A stretch of DNA of 64,000 nucleotides from Mytilus edulis (taxonomy: Eukaryota; Mollusca; Bivalvia; Mytilida; Mytilidae). The translations under genes were made by a program, and so were the position numbers. How positions within the stretch are numbered: position 1 is the stretch's first letter; every line of letters begins with the position of its first letter. The notes under the pieces are model-generated. The model ran no database searches. It was not told the DNA's origin and saw only the letters and a list, made by a program, of their open reading frames with translations. The DNA is taken from contig NC_092356.1 in the NCBI RefSeq assembly GCF_963676685.1, positions 44,355,601-44,419,600 on the forward strand, given 5' to 3'. Below are positions 49,001-55,720 of this stretch, piece by piece.

Positions 49001-52000
49001 ATGTCTGACTTTAAGGAAGTAATACCTTTGCATGTAACATAAAAAAATCTTGACACAAAATATTGTTGTCAATGTTACTAACTAGTGTTAAAAGACAAAT
49101 TAAACAGGAAAACATGAAAACGCTTTAATTTTGTAAAATAAAAATAAGATAATAACTCCATATGGCAGTAAGTTTTGTTTACACATGTAACACTGGCCTG
49201 AACATGTGAAAGTCTAAATAATAGACTCTGTCAATGTTACATACACAATTTCTTTATGAAAAAAAAGTTTAATTTGGGTTTACTTTATATATTATTTTTT
49301 AAAATAGGTATAATAATAATAACTTTGAATATTAAAAATTAGATTAACTGTTGATTTCAACACAGTAAAATCTTCTCATGTAACACAAAAAAGACCTGAT
49401 ACAAATATTGTAGTCCATGTTACTCATAAAGTTATCATAGGAGCATCAAAGAAATTGTGTGATGACAATATTTCAGATGTTAGTCATTTATAAACTCAGA
49501 TAAACTCATTTTAAAGCTCATAACAGAGGTTTGGAAATCAATGCTTTTAAAACATTATAATTTTGGGTTATGTATGTAACATTGACAGGAACACCAACAA
49601 ATGATGAGGAAAAATTGCTAGTCAATCAGGAAAAAAATAAACACAAATAATTAAAACTCATTTATTTCTTTAATACATGTATCATTTTAATGAAGCAAAT
49701 TTAAATTTCAACAAGATTTTATTGATTGAATAATTGTATGCACATTTATTAGGTTGTAGCATGTAACCTCGACGCAGAAGATGTGTCAATGTTACATGCC
49801 TTTAAACGATAAGAATTACAAGTAAATATTGTAAAGTCTAGAAATCAAGAACTTCTCTGTTAAGAATTCAGCATAAATTTACATTTGATTTAATATTATG
49901 CACTGGCCAATTATGCTTTAAGTGTAATAAAGTAATATTGTTTTTATTCTGGTGTCAATGTTACATTTTATGTTTTGAAATTAAGTGGCCAGTTATCTTT
50001 ATAATGCTGAGAATGAATACAAGTACTAGTTAATCAAATTGGCAATTAATCTGTGGTATTTCATGTAAAAAATTAGATTGATAAGGCAAACCGTACAAAA
50101 AAAAGCTTTTGCATGTATCATAGACACCTTTCCTTGGTAAATATTTTCGTGTCAATGTTATGTACAGAAATCTCTCCAGCAATAAAATGAATATCGTAAG
50201 GGTCAAACCTGTTTAAATACAAGATAAACTTATATTTTTTGACAAAATTGCAAAGCAAGTCACACATCATTATCAAAGAACCTAATTTACACAGAAAGTG
50301 CATGTAACACTTCATTGTGTGGTCAAATTAACCTGGTCCCACTCTCTTATCATCTGCTTGATCACTGGTAGATGCCTAGTGTGAAAGATGACAAAGCCAC
50401 ATTTTAATGTAATTGTCAGTGGGTTGAAATGTGAAAAAAATAATTATGGTAATGCTTACTATAAAAAGTATACAACTGTTATAAAAAGATGAGTATTATT
50501 GGGCAGTATTGACACGAAAATGAAATAAATTTTCTTACCTTCTATATTTTTCAAACTTCAGTTGATTGATAAAAATCATGAAATCCAAATTGTACCCATT
50601 GTTGACACCTTTCAAAATTTGCCATGCTGGACCAATAACTTGTTTCCAAAGCTAATCAGCTAATGAAAAGGTGCATGTAACATTTGTTGACGGGAAAAGT
50701 TACATGCACTTGTCCATTTTCAAACGTATTTTATTTGCAGCAATAATCGGATTCTGTACAAAATGGGGTTTCTAAATGATAGACAGATCATTTTGCAGTT
50801 GATTTTCAACTATGATAGTAGAACAATTCATCAGGCATATTCTAAATATGACTAGGGGTTTTGCCACTGCAGAAATGTCACACTTTTTGTCTACAGTTTT
50901 CAACTACCAGCACATAACAAGTGCTGATTTTTTGTTGATTTTTTTAATTGGATCCATTTTTTTTGCATTTGGCAATAAAGACTAACCCACTTTGATATTT
51001 AAACAATGTTTATTCTCCATATTTGCATGATTTCTTTATTTTTTAATTGGATAAACACTATTGACCCTAAAATTTCACTAGCGAATTCCTGCCCATATAT
51101 CTAAATCTTCCAAGGCTGATCACTACCTTCTTTATACACACAATATAGTGCATTGATCATAACATTCTATACATTCTATCCATAAACATTTACAGAAATT
51201 TATCAATGTAATAATATACTTATTCAAGTCACAAAACGATGTTACAACTGTCAAGAAAATTACATAACTTTTGCAAGGTGCAGGAATCTAATACCTGTTC
51301 TGAAAAGATAAATGATGTCATTGTTATGTTGTTTAAGTTAATATCTTTAAAAATTGGAGTTATCTCCCATTGACAATAATTCTATTTGCAATAGACAATT
51401 GGCAATGCAATAAAATTGAGAATTGAAATGGGGAATGTGTCAAAGAGACAACAACCCGACCATAGAACAGACAAAAGCCGAAGGTCACCAACAGGTCTTC
51501 AAAGCAGTGAGAAATTCCTGCACCCTGAGGTGTCCTTCAGCTGGCCCCTAAACAAATATAAATACTAGTTCAGTGATAATGAACGCCATACTAAACTCCA
51601 AATTGTACACAAGTAACTAAAATTTAAAATAATTCAAGGCTAACAAAGGCCAGAGGCTCTTGACTTGGGACAGGCCCAAAAATGCGGTGGGGTTAAACAT
51701 GTTTATGAGATCTCAACCCTCCCCCTATACCTCTAGCCAATGTAGAAAAGTAAACGCATAACAATATGCACATTAAAATTCAGTTCAAGAGAAGTCTCAG
51801 TCTGATGTCAGAAGATGTAACCAAAGAAAATAATATATTTGATTTAATTCTCACTGATAGATTAATACAATCTTTACCCTTCAATGCTTCAGTGCTTGCA
51901 AGCACTTTGATTTATATATGTCAGAAGAGAAGATTCACAAAATTGGCTATTATATTTTGAAGCCTTTTTTTATTCTGGTGAAAAAAGTACACATTTTACA

Positions 52001-53153
52001 TATAAATAGATATAACTAGTAATAAAAAACAAATTCTTTTTAAACACATCACATTGTAAATGCAAAGTATTGACCCCTAAATAATGCATTTTTTATGCTG
52101 TAACATCATTTTATTCCACTTTTTTGTCAAACCATGGACAATTGATGGCTGATTTACATGAAACTTTCAATAATACACAAGGTATAGACCTATATCTCAC
52201 AACTCAGTGTATATACATGTATGAAAATTTTAGAATGAGGCAGTGATTTTGACCCTTGACTGAACAATAGTAATAATACTTTATTCTAAAAGCAAGTACA
52301 GCTTATAGGATATTAAGGATATATGTTCTTGTAAACTAGGCTATACGAGTCAGTTTTATTGTTTTATTTTCAGAATTTTCACCGAAACTGTTAGGACTTA
52401 CTGGAACTCATGAACAAATACAACAAATGACCAGAACATTTAGAGTATATTACAGCAAAGGACCAGTTGATGAAGATGGAGATTATATTGTAAGTACCAA
52501 TATTGTGGATACCAGTATTATCATGATTATAGTGGCATAACGGGGATGACATTACTTCAGATTTTATTTTTTGTAATTAATGATTAGCTTTTTTATCTAT
52601 CAAACGGCAAACTAATAGTTTATTTAACATCAGTATGTCTACTGTGAGATGATGTAAAGTCCTAGCATGTCTATTAAGAGGGTTTATAGATATAAAACAA
52701 AACATAAGCACCAGATATCGGATATTTTAATATATAGATTATTATAGGATCTCATCTTTACCTTTAATAGTTGGCAGTCTTAATAGTCAGCTTTTTCTCC
52801 CGTCCATCCACATTTGATTTTGGAATTTTACTTCAACAGGCCTGCATTTTTGGCAGGTTTACAACCTAATTGGAAGTTACACTAAATGTTTCAGAAATGA
52901 TGCTTAAAAAATATGTATAACAAATTTAGTAATTTAATTGTGATTAAAATAAGTGTATTATCATATTTATATGGTCTTGAATTTAGTAAAATAATTTTTA
53001 ATCCCTCATATATTTACTTTTCAGGTTGACCATACTATTGTGATGTACTTAATAAGTCCCAAAGGAGAATTTGTTGATTATTATGGAAAAGATAAAACTG
53101 CACTTCAAGCTTCAAAAAGCATAGCACAACATATGAGACTTCATAGAAAATAA
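27758..53153 (+). CDS. SCO1: SCO1, mitochondrial copper chaperone for cytochrome c oxidase (six coding exons)
   Basis: SCO1 sits in the mitochondrial inner membrane and hands copper to the CuA site of COX2 during complex IV assembly. The coding exons are 27758-28009, 39870-39960, 42080-42277, 42869-42961, 52374-52489 and 53025-53153; all junctions are GT-AG and in phase, giving 292 residues (the human protein has about 301). Residues 1-80 are a basic, Pro/Lys-rich presequence and linker; about 91-108 form the single membrane helix ([15 protein letters not shown]); the rest is the thioredoxin-like domain in the intermembrane space. The copper ligands are visible: [10 protein letters not shown] with C162 and C166, and VDHT with H253, the same 91-residue spacing as in human SCO1. 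The frame is open upstream of the ATG to the acceptor at 27742, so an earlier start in an unseen exon is possible. Introns 1 and 4 are swollen with repeats. SCO2 is the alternative paralogue name; many invertebrates have one gene. Confidence 0.93.
28010..29600. other. SCO1 intron 1, left part: one repeat end, otherwise unassigned
   Basis: Positions 28197-28245 (CCAGGGCTTCCAAAAAACTT, GAGCCAGCCGGACATTTT) match, inverted, the sequence near 39770-39835 (CAGCCGGACTTTTACCGGAC, GAAGCCCTGGTAC), so both are ends of one dispersed family. The remainder (28250-29600), including small frames at 28309-28697 and 29359-29577, gives no recognisable product. Confidence 0.4.
29603..30001 (-). CDS. C-terminal segment of an uncharacterised invertebrate protein, antisense in SCO1 intron 1
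   Basis: The 132-codon frame has a compact conserved-looking core: [20 protein letters not shown], then [40 protein letters not shown] and a terminal acidic/aromatic tail. WVAV.Y.D.WYPG followed by V.FL and a FIWP.. segment is a combination I recall at the C-terminus of a large family of unnamed proteins in molluscs, cnidarians and echinoderms. The small barrel-like pattern hints at a Tudor- or SH3-like fold, which is inference. The apparent start Met may be internal, since the frame stays open upstream to about 30023 with an acceptor-like AATCAG. It is probably the last exon of the gene whose other parts are at 34.2-34.7 and 38.8-39.3 kb. Confidence 0.5.
   Translation of the reverse strand: MNLDVDKKDIMWKNTVNQMKDVLTLTLKIDKQKVLEKGIWVAVSYEDNWYPGEIMDIIDNAYTVKFLKRKSMRGNTFIWPNKDDIDSINEKFIIYSDFEIMPSPGLRHWLIPDMDEIEILHKQFVEKYFENC
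30540..31139. mobile_element. 0.6-kb TIR element with AGCGACAAGAAG-type subterminal repeats
   Basis: The left end CACTAATTAAAGACAAAAAG matches, inverted, CTTCTTGTCTCTTATTAGTG at the right. Left subterminal phrases are AAGCGTCAAAAAGTGATAAG, AGCGATAAGAAGCGACAATA and AGCGAGAAGAAGCGTCAAGA; the right side has the complements (TTGTCGCTGTTTGTCTC, TTCTTGTCGC). The centre is AT-rich without coding. This is a non-autonomous DNA element. Confidence 0.6.
31201..31409 (+). pseudogene. Broken THAP-domain exon
   Basis: From the ATG at 31201 the frame reads [20 protein letters not shown], then [14 protein letters not shown] and a TAG. After a shift of frame the second half reads [20 protein letters not shown] and ETIHG. 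Together these are the two halves of a THAP zinc finger (C2CH; here CVPEC and CKAH) with the typical VCxxHF..DY..ET..G end. The exon terminates at CATG|GTAAAA, a plausible donor and the common exon boundary for this domain. A stop and frame change in the middle show decay. THAP domains occur in host DNA-binding proteins and P-element-like transposases; nothing here tells which was the parent. Confidence 0.75.
31410..32199. other. No clear gene; possible decayed continuation of the THAP gene
   Basis: No clean exon. Short stretches such as the one around 31985-32100 (CCAAAAGAACTAAACTGGAT) may be remnants of coding sequence but stops occur in all frames. Confidence 0.3.
32200..32515. repeat. Dispersed repeat with CGTCCGTTCGTCTG tract (copy 1)
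   Basis: Begins ATGCCCCACCTACGATAGTA with a GGGGGGCATTATGTTTTCTG motif, a CGTCCGT/TCGTCTG tract, and ends GTGGGGCATTCGTGTACTGG GGACACATTCTTGTTT. A second copy is at 57218-57472 and shares both ends and the middle (CCTATGATATGATCTTT, AATGCCAAATTAGAG). Short inverted similarity exists between ATGCCCCAC and GTGGGGCAT. Class unknown. Confidence 0.75.
32966..33725. repeat. Dispersed repeat, TTAGCTCACCTG...GGTGAGCGACACAGGC family (copy 1)
   Basis: Starts TTTAGCTCACCTGACCTGAC and ends AAGGTGAGCGACACAGGCTC TTGAGAGTCTCTAG. The body matches the larger copy at 59876-61488 (TTATAGATAGAGATAAACTG, AGAGTTATTGCCCTTTATAG). I recognise this as one of the commonest bivalve dispersed elements; ends are partly inverted (GCTCACCT and AGGTGAGC). 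The minus-strand open frame at 33133-33399 is inside the repeat. Confidence 0.75.
34161..34692 (-). CDS. Middle segment of the uncharacterised invertebrate protein, antisense in SCO1 intron 1
   Basis: On the minus strand the frame reads [20 protein letters not shown], then [39 protein letters not shown], a long Lys/Gln/Glu-rich coiled-coil ([20 protein letters not shown]) and VKAVNYR before a plausible donor CAG|GTTGTG at 34161. GD.D....RKPNAT..HHS...LKRNKT..WL is a pattern I associate with a large unnamed invertebrate family. The longer open frame (to 34744) runs into the TIR of the 4.0-kb element, so its first 17 codons are transposon sequence. No catalytic motif is seen; function unknown. 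Confidence 0.5.
34693..38728. mobile_element. 4.0-kb TIR element (TTTATACGACCGCA ends) with internal tandem units
   Basis: TTTATACGACCGCA at 34695-34708 is mirrored by TGCGGTCGTATAAA at 38689-38702. The left body has a CGTCGTCGTC tract and about four 160-bp tandem units (TTTTCGCACTATAACTTTAG, AGGAATTAGGGGCCAAAAAG) to about 35400, then units with TTCTTTGATATGC (35460-35900), then TATTGTGCAATAGCAA palindromes (35950-36045) and a 154-bp tandem duplication (36089-36350). The right end holds CTTGCCCCAACTGTTCAGGG. I recall these blocks together as one abundant mussel repeat. A second element (36737-37981) is nested inside. No transposase was seen, so it is non-autonomous. It lies between two coding segments of the antisense gene. 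Confidence 0.75.
36737..37981. mobile_element. Nested 1.25-kb TIR element with CACTAGCCC ends
   Basis: The left end CAGGGGTTAAGAAATTTTGT continues to GCTCACTAGCCCAGGGCTAA; the right end reversed reads CAGGGGTTAAAAAATCCACT AGCCCGACGCC. Further subterminal motifs are TACTAGCCC and CCCGAGGCC/ CCCGGGCG. The interior is AT-rich with no transposase; plus-strand frames at 37522-38057 are not recognisable. It sits inside the 4.0-kb element. Confidence 0.7.
38775..39263 (-). CDS. N-terminal segment of the uncharacterised invertebrate protein, antisense in SCO1 intron 1
   Basis: A 162-codon frame starting [20 protein letters not shown], with [40 protein letters not shown] and [27 protein letters not shown] followed by a helix-rich region, and (L)AEPFW, are features I recall from the same unnamed family as the segments at 34.2-34.7 and 29.6-30.0 kb. 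The frame ends at 38775, but a donor-like AAG|GTATTC at about 38807 suggests the exon may stop earlier. The 4.0-kb TIR element starts about 50 bases beyond the stop. The ATG has A/T-rich context and no strong Kozak. Whether the gene is still expressed is unknown. Confidence 0.5.
   Translation of the reverse strand: MLKLSLIPVSRQEWLAYLALKQKSSMIINYRGNRFNNLFTGAVSILNHSEDIIDFISNYRENPNDKLQSVLADIKCPDVLSHVSAIAIASMILAEPFWNVINSDEHYLDLYKFIIPLRDRLVDWSSNDFNVFDFNYDEIPSLYEQYPHDIIQKVFNKAKIHP
39264..39869. repeat. End of SCO1 intron 1 with a dispersed repeat end
   Basis: 39640-39838 carries TTTTATGACCGGAAATGTG, CAGCCGGACTTTTACCGGAC and CTGAAGCCCTGGTACG, inverted relative to the piece at 28197-28245. The small open frame at 39663-39848 lies in it. 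The 3' splice site of intron 1 follows directly. Confidence 0.45.
39870..39960 (+). CDS. SCO1: SCO1 second coding exon (membrane helix)
   Basis: Acceptor TATGGTTTTAG before CCAGTCACATGG; donor CTAG|GTAAGT. It encodes [20 protein letters not shown] then [12 protein letters not shown](T/S)WK followed by a helix and a KK-rich exit is a strong family signature. Ends in phase 1. Confidence 0.93.
40385..40575. repeat. AAAGAGACAACAACCC-family repeat, SCO1 intron 2 copy
   Basis: Carries ATTGAGAATGGAATTGGGAA, AAAGAGACAACAACCCAACC, AAGGCCACCTAAGGGTCTTG and CTAGTTCAGTGATAATGGAC in the same order as the copy at 51410-51760, same orientation. Confidence 0.8.
40690..41705. repeat. 1-kb dispersed repeat rich in TGACCTTGACCTCATTTTCA (copy 1)
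   Basis: Begins GTAGGTGGAAGACCTGGATG and ends AGGTGAGACATTTCAGCGTG TGTACTCTTG. The phrase TTGACCTCATTTTCATGGTT recurs six times at roughly 140-150-base spacing, so the element is internally repetitive. A copy with high similarity across its whole length is at 54720-55720; that copy has an extra 5' part starting at 54627 (GTCGAGCCTG ... GCTCGACATAGGG). The 41064-41288 open frame is repeat-derived. Confidence 0.85.
41806..42017. mobile_element. 212-bp TA-flanked MITE
   Basis: TACTGTGGATTCATTATTAT is mirrored by AAATAAATGAATCCACAGTA. The whole unit is strongly self-complementary (TTCGTGGGTTTCGTGGGTA against ATACCCACGAAAAT, and CCACGAATTCA copies). Ends in TA suggest Tc1/mariner-type insertion, an inference. 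Overlapping open frames at 41660-42007 and 41701-41988 arise from it. It lies 62 bases upstream of SCO1 coding exon 3. Confidence 0.8.
42080..42277 (+). CDS. SCO1: SCO1 third coding exon (copper-binding CxxxC)
   Basis: Acceptor TTTTGATTATAG; donor TTTTAG|GTGAGT. It encodes the first half of the thioredoxin-like fold, including [20 protein letters not shown], the [19 protein letters not shown] copper loop and [10 protein letters not shown]. Joined in phase 1 at both ends. Confidence 0.95.
42869..42961 (+). CDS. SCO1: SCO1 fourth coding exon
   Basis: Acceptor AAATAATTTACAG; donor AAAG|GTAAAT. It encodes [20 protein letters not shown] and [10 protein letters not shown]. The VDPxRD(S/T)KEA segment is strongly conserved in SCO proteins. 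It starts and ends in phase 1. A GGATCC-type MITE begins only about 20 bases into the following intron. Confidence 0.93.
42980..43082. mobile_element. MITE of the GGATCCGCCACTG family, short copy
   Basis: GGGGCCGATCCAGCCATTAT with a GGGGGG run on the left and CCCCCCCTGGATCTGCGAAT on the right. Diverged ends. It begins about 20 bases after the SCO1 exon 4 donor. Confidence 0.6.
43098..43244. mobile_element. 147-bp TA-flanked MITE
   Basis: TACTGTAAATTCAGAAATTA is mirrored by TAATTTCTAAATTTACAGTA. The interior repeats TTATTGCGAT and ATCGCAATAA in opposite orientation. A half-copy with GCAATAATAAATGCTAGCAA is at about 43915-44005. Ends in TA again suggest a mariner-like origin. Confidence 0.75.
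43560..43715. repeat. Dispersed repeat (GTTGAAGTCTGTACGGTG family)
   Basis: ATTGTTGAAGTCTGTACGGT and ATTGGCAATCATATCCAAAG in order, ending in a T run and ATA. Same family as 20740-20880. Confidence 0.65.
44046..45062. mobile_element. 1-kb element with 160-bp internal tandem units and TACGTCCG ends
   Basis: The left end TTTTATACGTCCGTCAAAAT and right end GACGTCGGGCGTATCATGCG are short inverted matches. Inside, the phrase ACATGTCGCGCC(A/G)TATCTCAAAA recurs at about 44292, 44455, 44614, 44774 and, diverged, 44945, giving four to five units of about 160 bp; each also has TTATTGCTTAAAACTTTACA and GATCTGTATACTTTTTGG. No coding. Lies in SCO1 intron 4. Confidence 0.7.
45063..46080. other. SCO1 intron 4, unassigned part
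   Basis: The open frame at 45196-45441 (81 codons) shows no recognisable product and no flanking in-phase splice sites for SCO1. Nothing else is supported. Confidence 0.4.
46081..51098. mobile_element. 5.0-kb TIR element with an array of inverted TGTCAATGTTACATGC motifs
   Basis: ATATGGGCAGGAATTCGCTA at 46081-46100 is mirrored by TAGCGAATTCCTGCCCATAT at 51079-51098, and similarity continues inward for about 20 bases. Between them GCATGTAAC-AT-GACAC and its complement TGTCAATGTTACATGC occur about 20 times, often as facing pairs 25-50 bases apart, in the segments 46260-46610 and 48840-50700, recurring every 150-195 bases. The middle (46800-48600) carries a 27-bp minisatellite. No long coding frame is present in 5 kb, so it is non-autonomous or the element's protein has been lost. 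It occupies over half of SCO1 intron 4. Confidence 0.7.
48081..48560. repeat. 27-bp minisatellite (ACATCACCATCTGACTGGCT GACAGGG)
   Basis: About 17 variable copies of a 27-30-bp unit with consensus ACATCACCATCTGACTGGCT then GACAGGG. Because 27 is divisible by three, a minus-strand frame (48081-48350) encodes nine-residue repeats such as [10 protein letters not shown] treat it as an artefact. It lies inside the 5.0-kb TIR element. Confidence 0.85.
51405..51765. repeat. AAAGAGACAACAACCC-family repeat, longest copy
   Basis: ATTGAGAATTGAAATGGGGA, CAAAGAGACAACAACCCGAC, GAAGGTCACCAACAGGTCTT, CAGCTGGCCCCTAAACAAAT, GGCCAGAGGCTCTTGACTTG and TCAACCCTCCCCCTATACCT in order. I recognise it as a very common mussel repeat. 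It lies 600 bases upstream of SCO1 exon 5 and is inverted relative to 53315-53460. Confidence 0.85.
52374..52489 (+). CDS. SCO1: SCO1 fifth coding exon
   Basis: Acceptor TGTTTTATTTTCAG; donor ATATT|GTAAGT. It encodes [20 protein letters not shown] and [19 protein letters not shown], containing the FSPKL.GLTGT and YYS.GP.DED.DY family signatures. Enters in phase 1 and leaves in phase 0. Confidence 0.95.
53025..53153 (+). CDS. SCO1: SCO1 last coding exon (distal copper His)
   Basis: Acceptor TATTTACTTTTCAG. It encodes [20 protein letters not shown] through [11 protein letters not shown] and a TAA stop at 53151-53153. H253 in VDHT is the third copper ligand. The 3' UTR follows into AT-rich sequence; I did not find a clear AATAAA within the next 100 bases. 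Confidence 0.95.
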   Translation, partial: VDHTIVMYLISPKGEFVDYYGKDKTALQASKSIAQHMRLHRK

Positions 53154-53314
53154 CTTTTTTCACTGTTTTTTATTTATATTAAAATGTTTATGAATACCAT
53201 TATTATTTATTGAGTACAACATACTACTTATTATAAGTTTGTAAAAGGGGGCTCCAGACTAAAGATTCTAAACATTCTAAATGGCGTTCATTATCACTGG
53301 ACTAGTATATATTT

Positions 53315-53460
53315 GTTATGGGGCCAGCTGAGGGACGCCTCCGGGTGCGGGAGTTTCTCACTACATTGAAGACCTGTTGGTGACCCTCTGCTGTTATTTT
53401 TTATTTGGTCGGGTTGTTGTCTCTTTGACACATTCCCCATTTCCATTCTCAATTTTAAAG
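53315..53460. repeat. AAAGAGACAACAACCC-family repeat, inverted copy after SCO1
   Basis: Reverse complement of 51410-51550: GGGGCCAGCTGAGGGACGCC, GACCTGTTGGTGACCC, GGTCGGGTTGTTGTCTCTTT and CCATTTCCATTCTCAATTTT. It starts about 160 bases after the SCO1 stop, possibly inside its 3' UTR. The overlapping minus-strand frame at 53294-53548 is not a gene. Confidence 0.85.
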
Positions 53461-53839
53461 AGACCATCAAATACACAAGTAGAAAATTAACTGACAACGC
53501 CATGGCAAAAAAAAGAAAGAAAAAGACAAACAATGATAAACAAAACACAACATAGAAAGTTCAAGTCTAGGCAACATGAACTCTGTCAAAAACTGGGATT
53601 GATTGTGATTGGTAATGTTAGTAAAAACTAATGCACAAGTCTAATTTGGTAACTCACATTCAAGGAAAAGAGGAAGGTATTGTGAACAAAATTTGAACAA
53701 AACAGTCATAATCTATGAAACACATTCCATAACAGACAAACAACTGGTTGCAGTGGATGGACAGCAGTATTAACCACTTCCAAATTTTCGACATGTATTT
53801 CATTTAAATTTTTCTTGAGTCTCTTCTGTTTTTTAAAAG

Positions 53840-54125
53840 TGGATTTTCCAAGTAAAAAGTTATCAAAGGTACCAGGATTATAACTTAATATGTCAGATGC
53901 GCGTTTCTTCTACATAAGACTCATCAGTGATGCTCAGATAAAAAAAGTTGTAAAGCCAAACAAGTACAAAGTTGAAGAGCATTGAGGACCCAAAATTCCA
54001 AAATGTTGTTCCAATTACGGCTAAGGTAATCTATTCCTGGGATAAGAAAATCCTTAGTTATTCGAAAAATTCAAAGTTTTGTAAACAGGAATTTTATAAA
54101 AATGACCATATAATTGATATTAATA
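53840..54125. repeat. Dispersed repeat (TCAGATGCGCGTTTCTTCTA family)
   Basis: Contains GTACCAGGATTATAACTTAA, CGCGTTTCTTCTACATAAGA, CTCATCAGTGATGCTCAGAT and GAGCATTGAGGACCCAAAAT. I recall this text as a common mussel repeat. A diverged fragment is near 19850-19925. Confidence 0.7.
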
Positions 54126-54384
54126 TCTGTTATTGATTTGTTGATGTACTGCAGGTGGGTGGGCGGCTGCCAAACAATGTCCTTTCAATAGCATGAAAAA
54201 CCCTTTGACTAACTTTTTAAGATATTGTTTCCTGAGACTAAATGAAGGTCAAGTCCAATTTTCACAATTTTAGTTTTTCTCGTTGTTGAGTTATTGCCCT
54301 TTTTAATATCCAGAAGTGGGACTTTTTTGTGAGTTATTTCCCTGTGAACAAAAATTATTAATTACATACATAAAAGATTATACT

Positions 54385-54516
54385 AAGCCTTTATATCCAG
54401 GGGGGGGGGTGCTGAGCCCCCCGTTTGTGTGAAAAAATTGGTTGATTATATAGGGAATCATTTAAGCATGACTGGAGCTGGCCCCCTTATGAAAAGTTCT
54501 GGATCCGCCACTGAAT
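54385..54516. mobile_element. MITE of the GGATCCGCCACTG family
   Basis: TTATATCCAGGGGGGGGGTG and GCTGAGCCCCC on the left, CTGGATCCGCCACTGAATAT on the right. The right end is intact and the left end is eroded. Confidence 0.65.
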
Positions 54517-54626
54517 ATTAAAAGTTATATAGTTGTATAAAATAGAGTTGGAAATTTACTGTTCATTATTCGACATTTTGAAGATAACAACAGATAAGTT
54601 TAAAGACTTTTGAAAGTCATTTTATT

Positions 54627-55720
54627 GTCGAGCCTGTTGTAGCAGAAAGCTCGACATAGGGATAGTGATCCGGCGGTGGCGGCTGCGGGTGCAGCGGAGG
54701 CATTAGCTAACTTTTAAAAAACATTTATATTTTAGAAGGTGAAAGACCTGGATGCTTCATACTTTGTATATAGATGCCTCATGTTACGAAGTTTCCGTCA
54801 GTCACATATCCAATGTCCTTGACCTCATTTTCATGGTTCAGTGACCACTTGAAAAAAAAGTTCAAAATTTTTGTAATGTTGAATTCTCTCTTATTATAAG
54901 TAATAGGATAACTATATTTGGTATGTGCGTACCTTGCAAGGTCCTCATGCCCATCAGACAGTTTTCACTTGACCTCGACCTCATTTCATGGATCAGTGAA
55001 CAAGGTTAAGTTTTGGTGGTCAAGTCCATGTCTCAGATACTATAAGTAATAGGGCTAGTATATTTGGTGTAAGGAAGGACTGGAAGGTGTACATGTCCAA
55101 CTGGCAGGTGTCATCTGACCTTGACTTCATTTTCATGGTTCAGTGGTTATAGTTAAGTTTTTGTGTTTTGGTCTGTTTTTCTCATACTTTATGCAATAGG
55201 TCTACTATATTTGTTGTATGGAATGGTTGTAAGGTGTACATGTCTAGCGGGCAGATGTCATCTGACCTTGACCTCATTTTCATGGTTCAGTGGTCAAAGT
55301 TAAGTTTTTAAGTTTTGGTCTTTTTATCTAATATTATTTGCCAACGGTCAACTATATTTGGTGTATGGAAATATATTATGATCTATATGTCAGTCCCACA
55401 GGGTTTATTTGACCATGACCTCAATTGCACGGTTCATTGCACAGTGTTAAGGTTTTGTGTTTTGTTCTATTTTTCTTAAACTATAAGTAATAGGTCAACT
55501 ATATTTGTTGTATGGAAGCTTTGTTAGCTGTACATGTCTACCTGGCATGGTTCATCTGACCTTGACCTCATTTTCATGGTTCATTGGTCTTTGTTTAGCT
55601 ATCTTGGTTAATGTTAAGTTTATGTGACATTTGTAATCAAGCTTCATACTTAGGACTATCAACATAATATCAATGATTAGTAAAGAAGGCGAGACATTTC
55701 AGTGTGTGCACTCTTGTATT
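54627..55720. repeat. 1.1-kb dispersed repeat rich in TGACCTTGACCTCATTTTCA (copy 2)
   Basis: Fuller copy of the repeat at 40690. It begins GTCGAGCCTGTTGTAGCAGA, AAGCTCGACATAGGGATAGT and a GGCGGTGGCGGCTGCGG tract, then follows copy 1 nearly base for base to GCGAGACATTTCAGTGTGTG. Same orientation as copy 1, 14 kb away. Confidence 0.85.
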
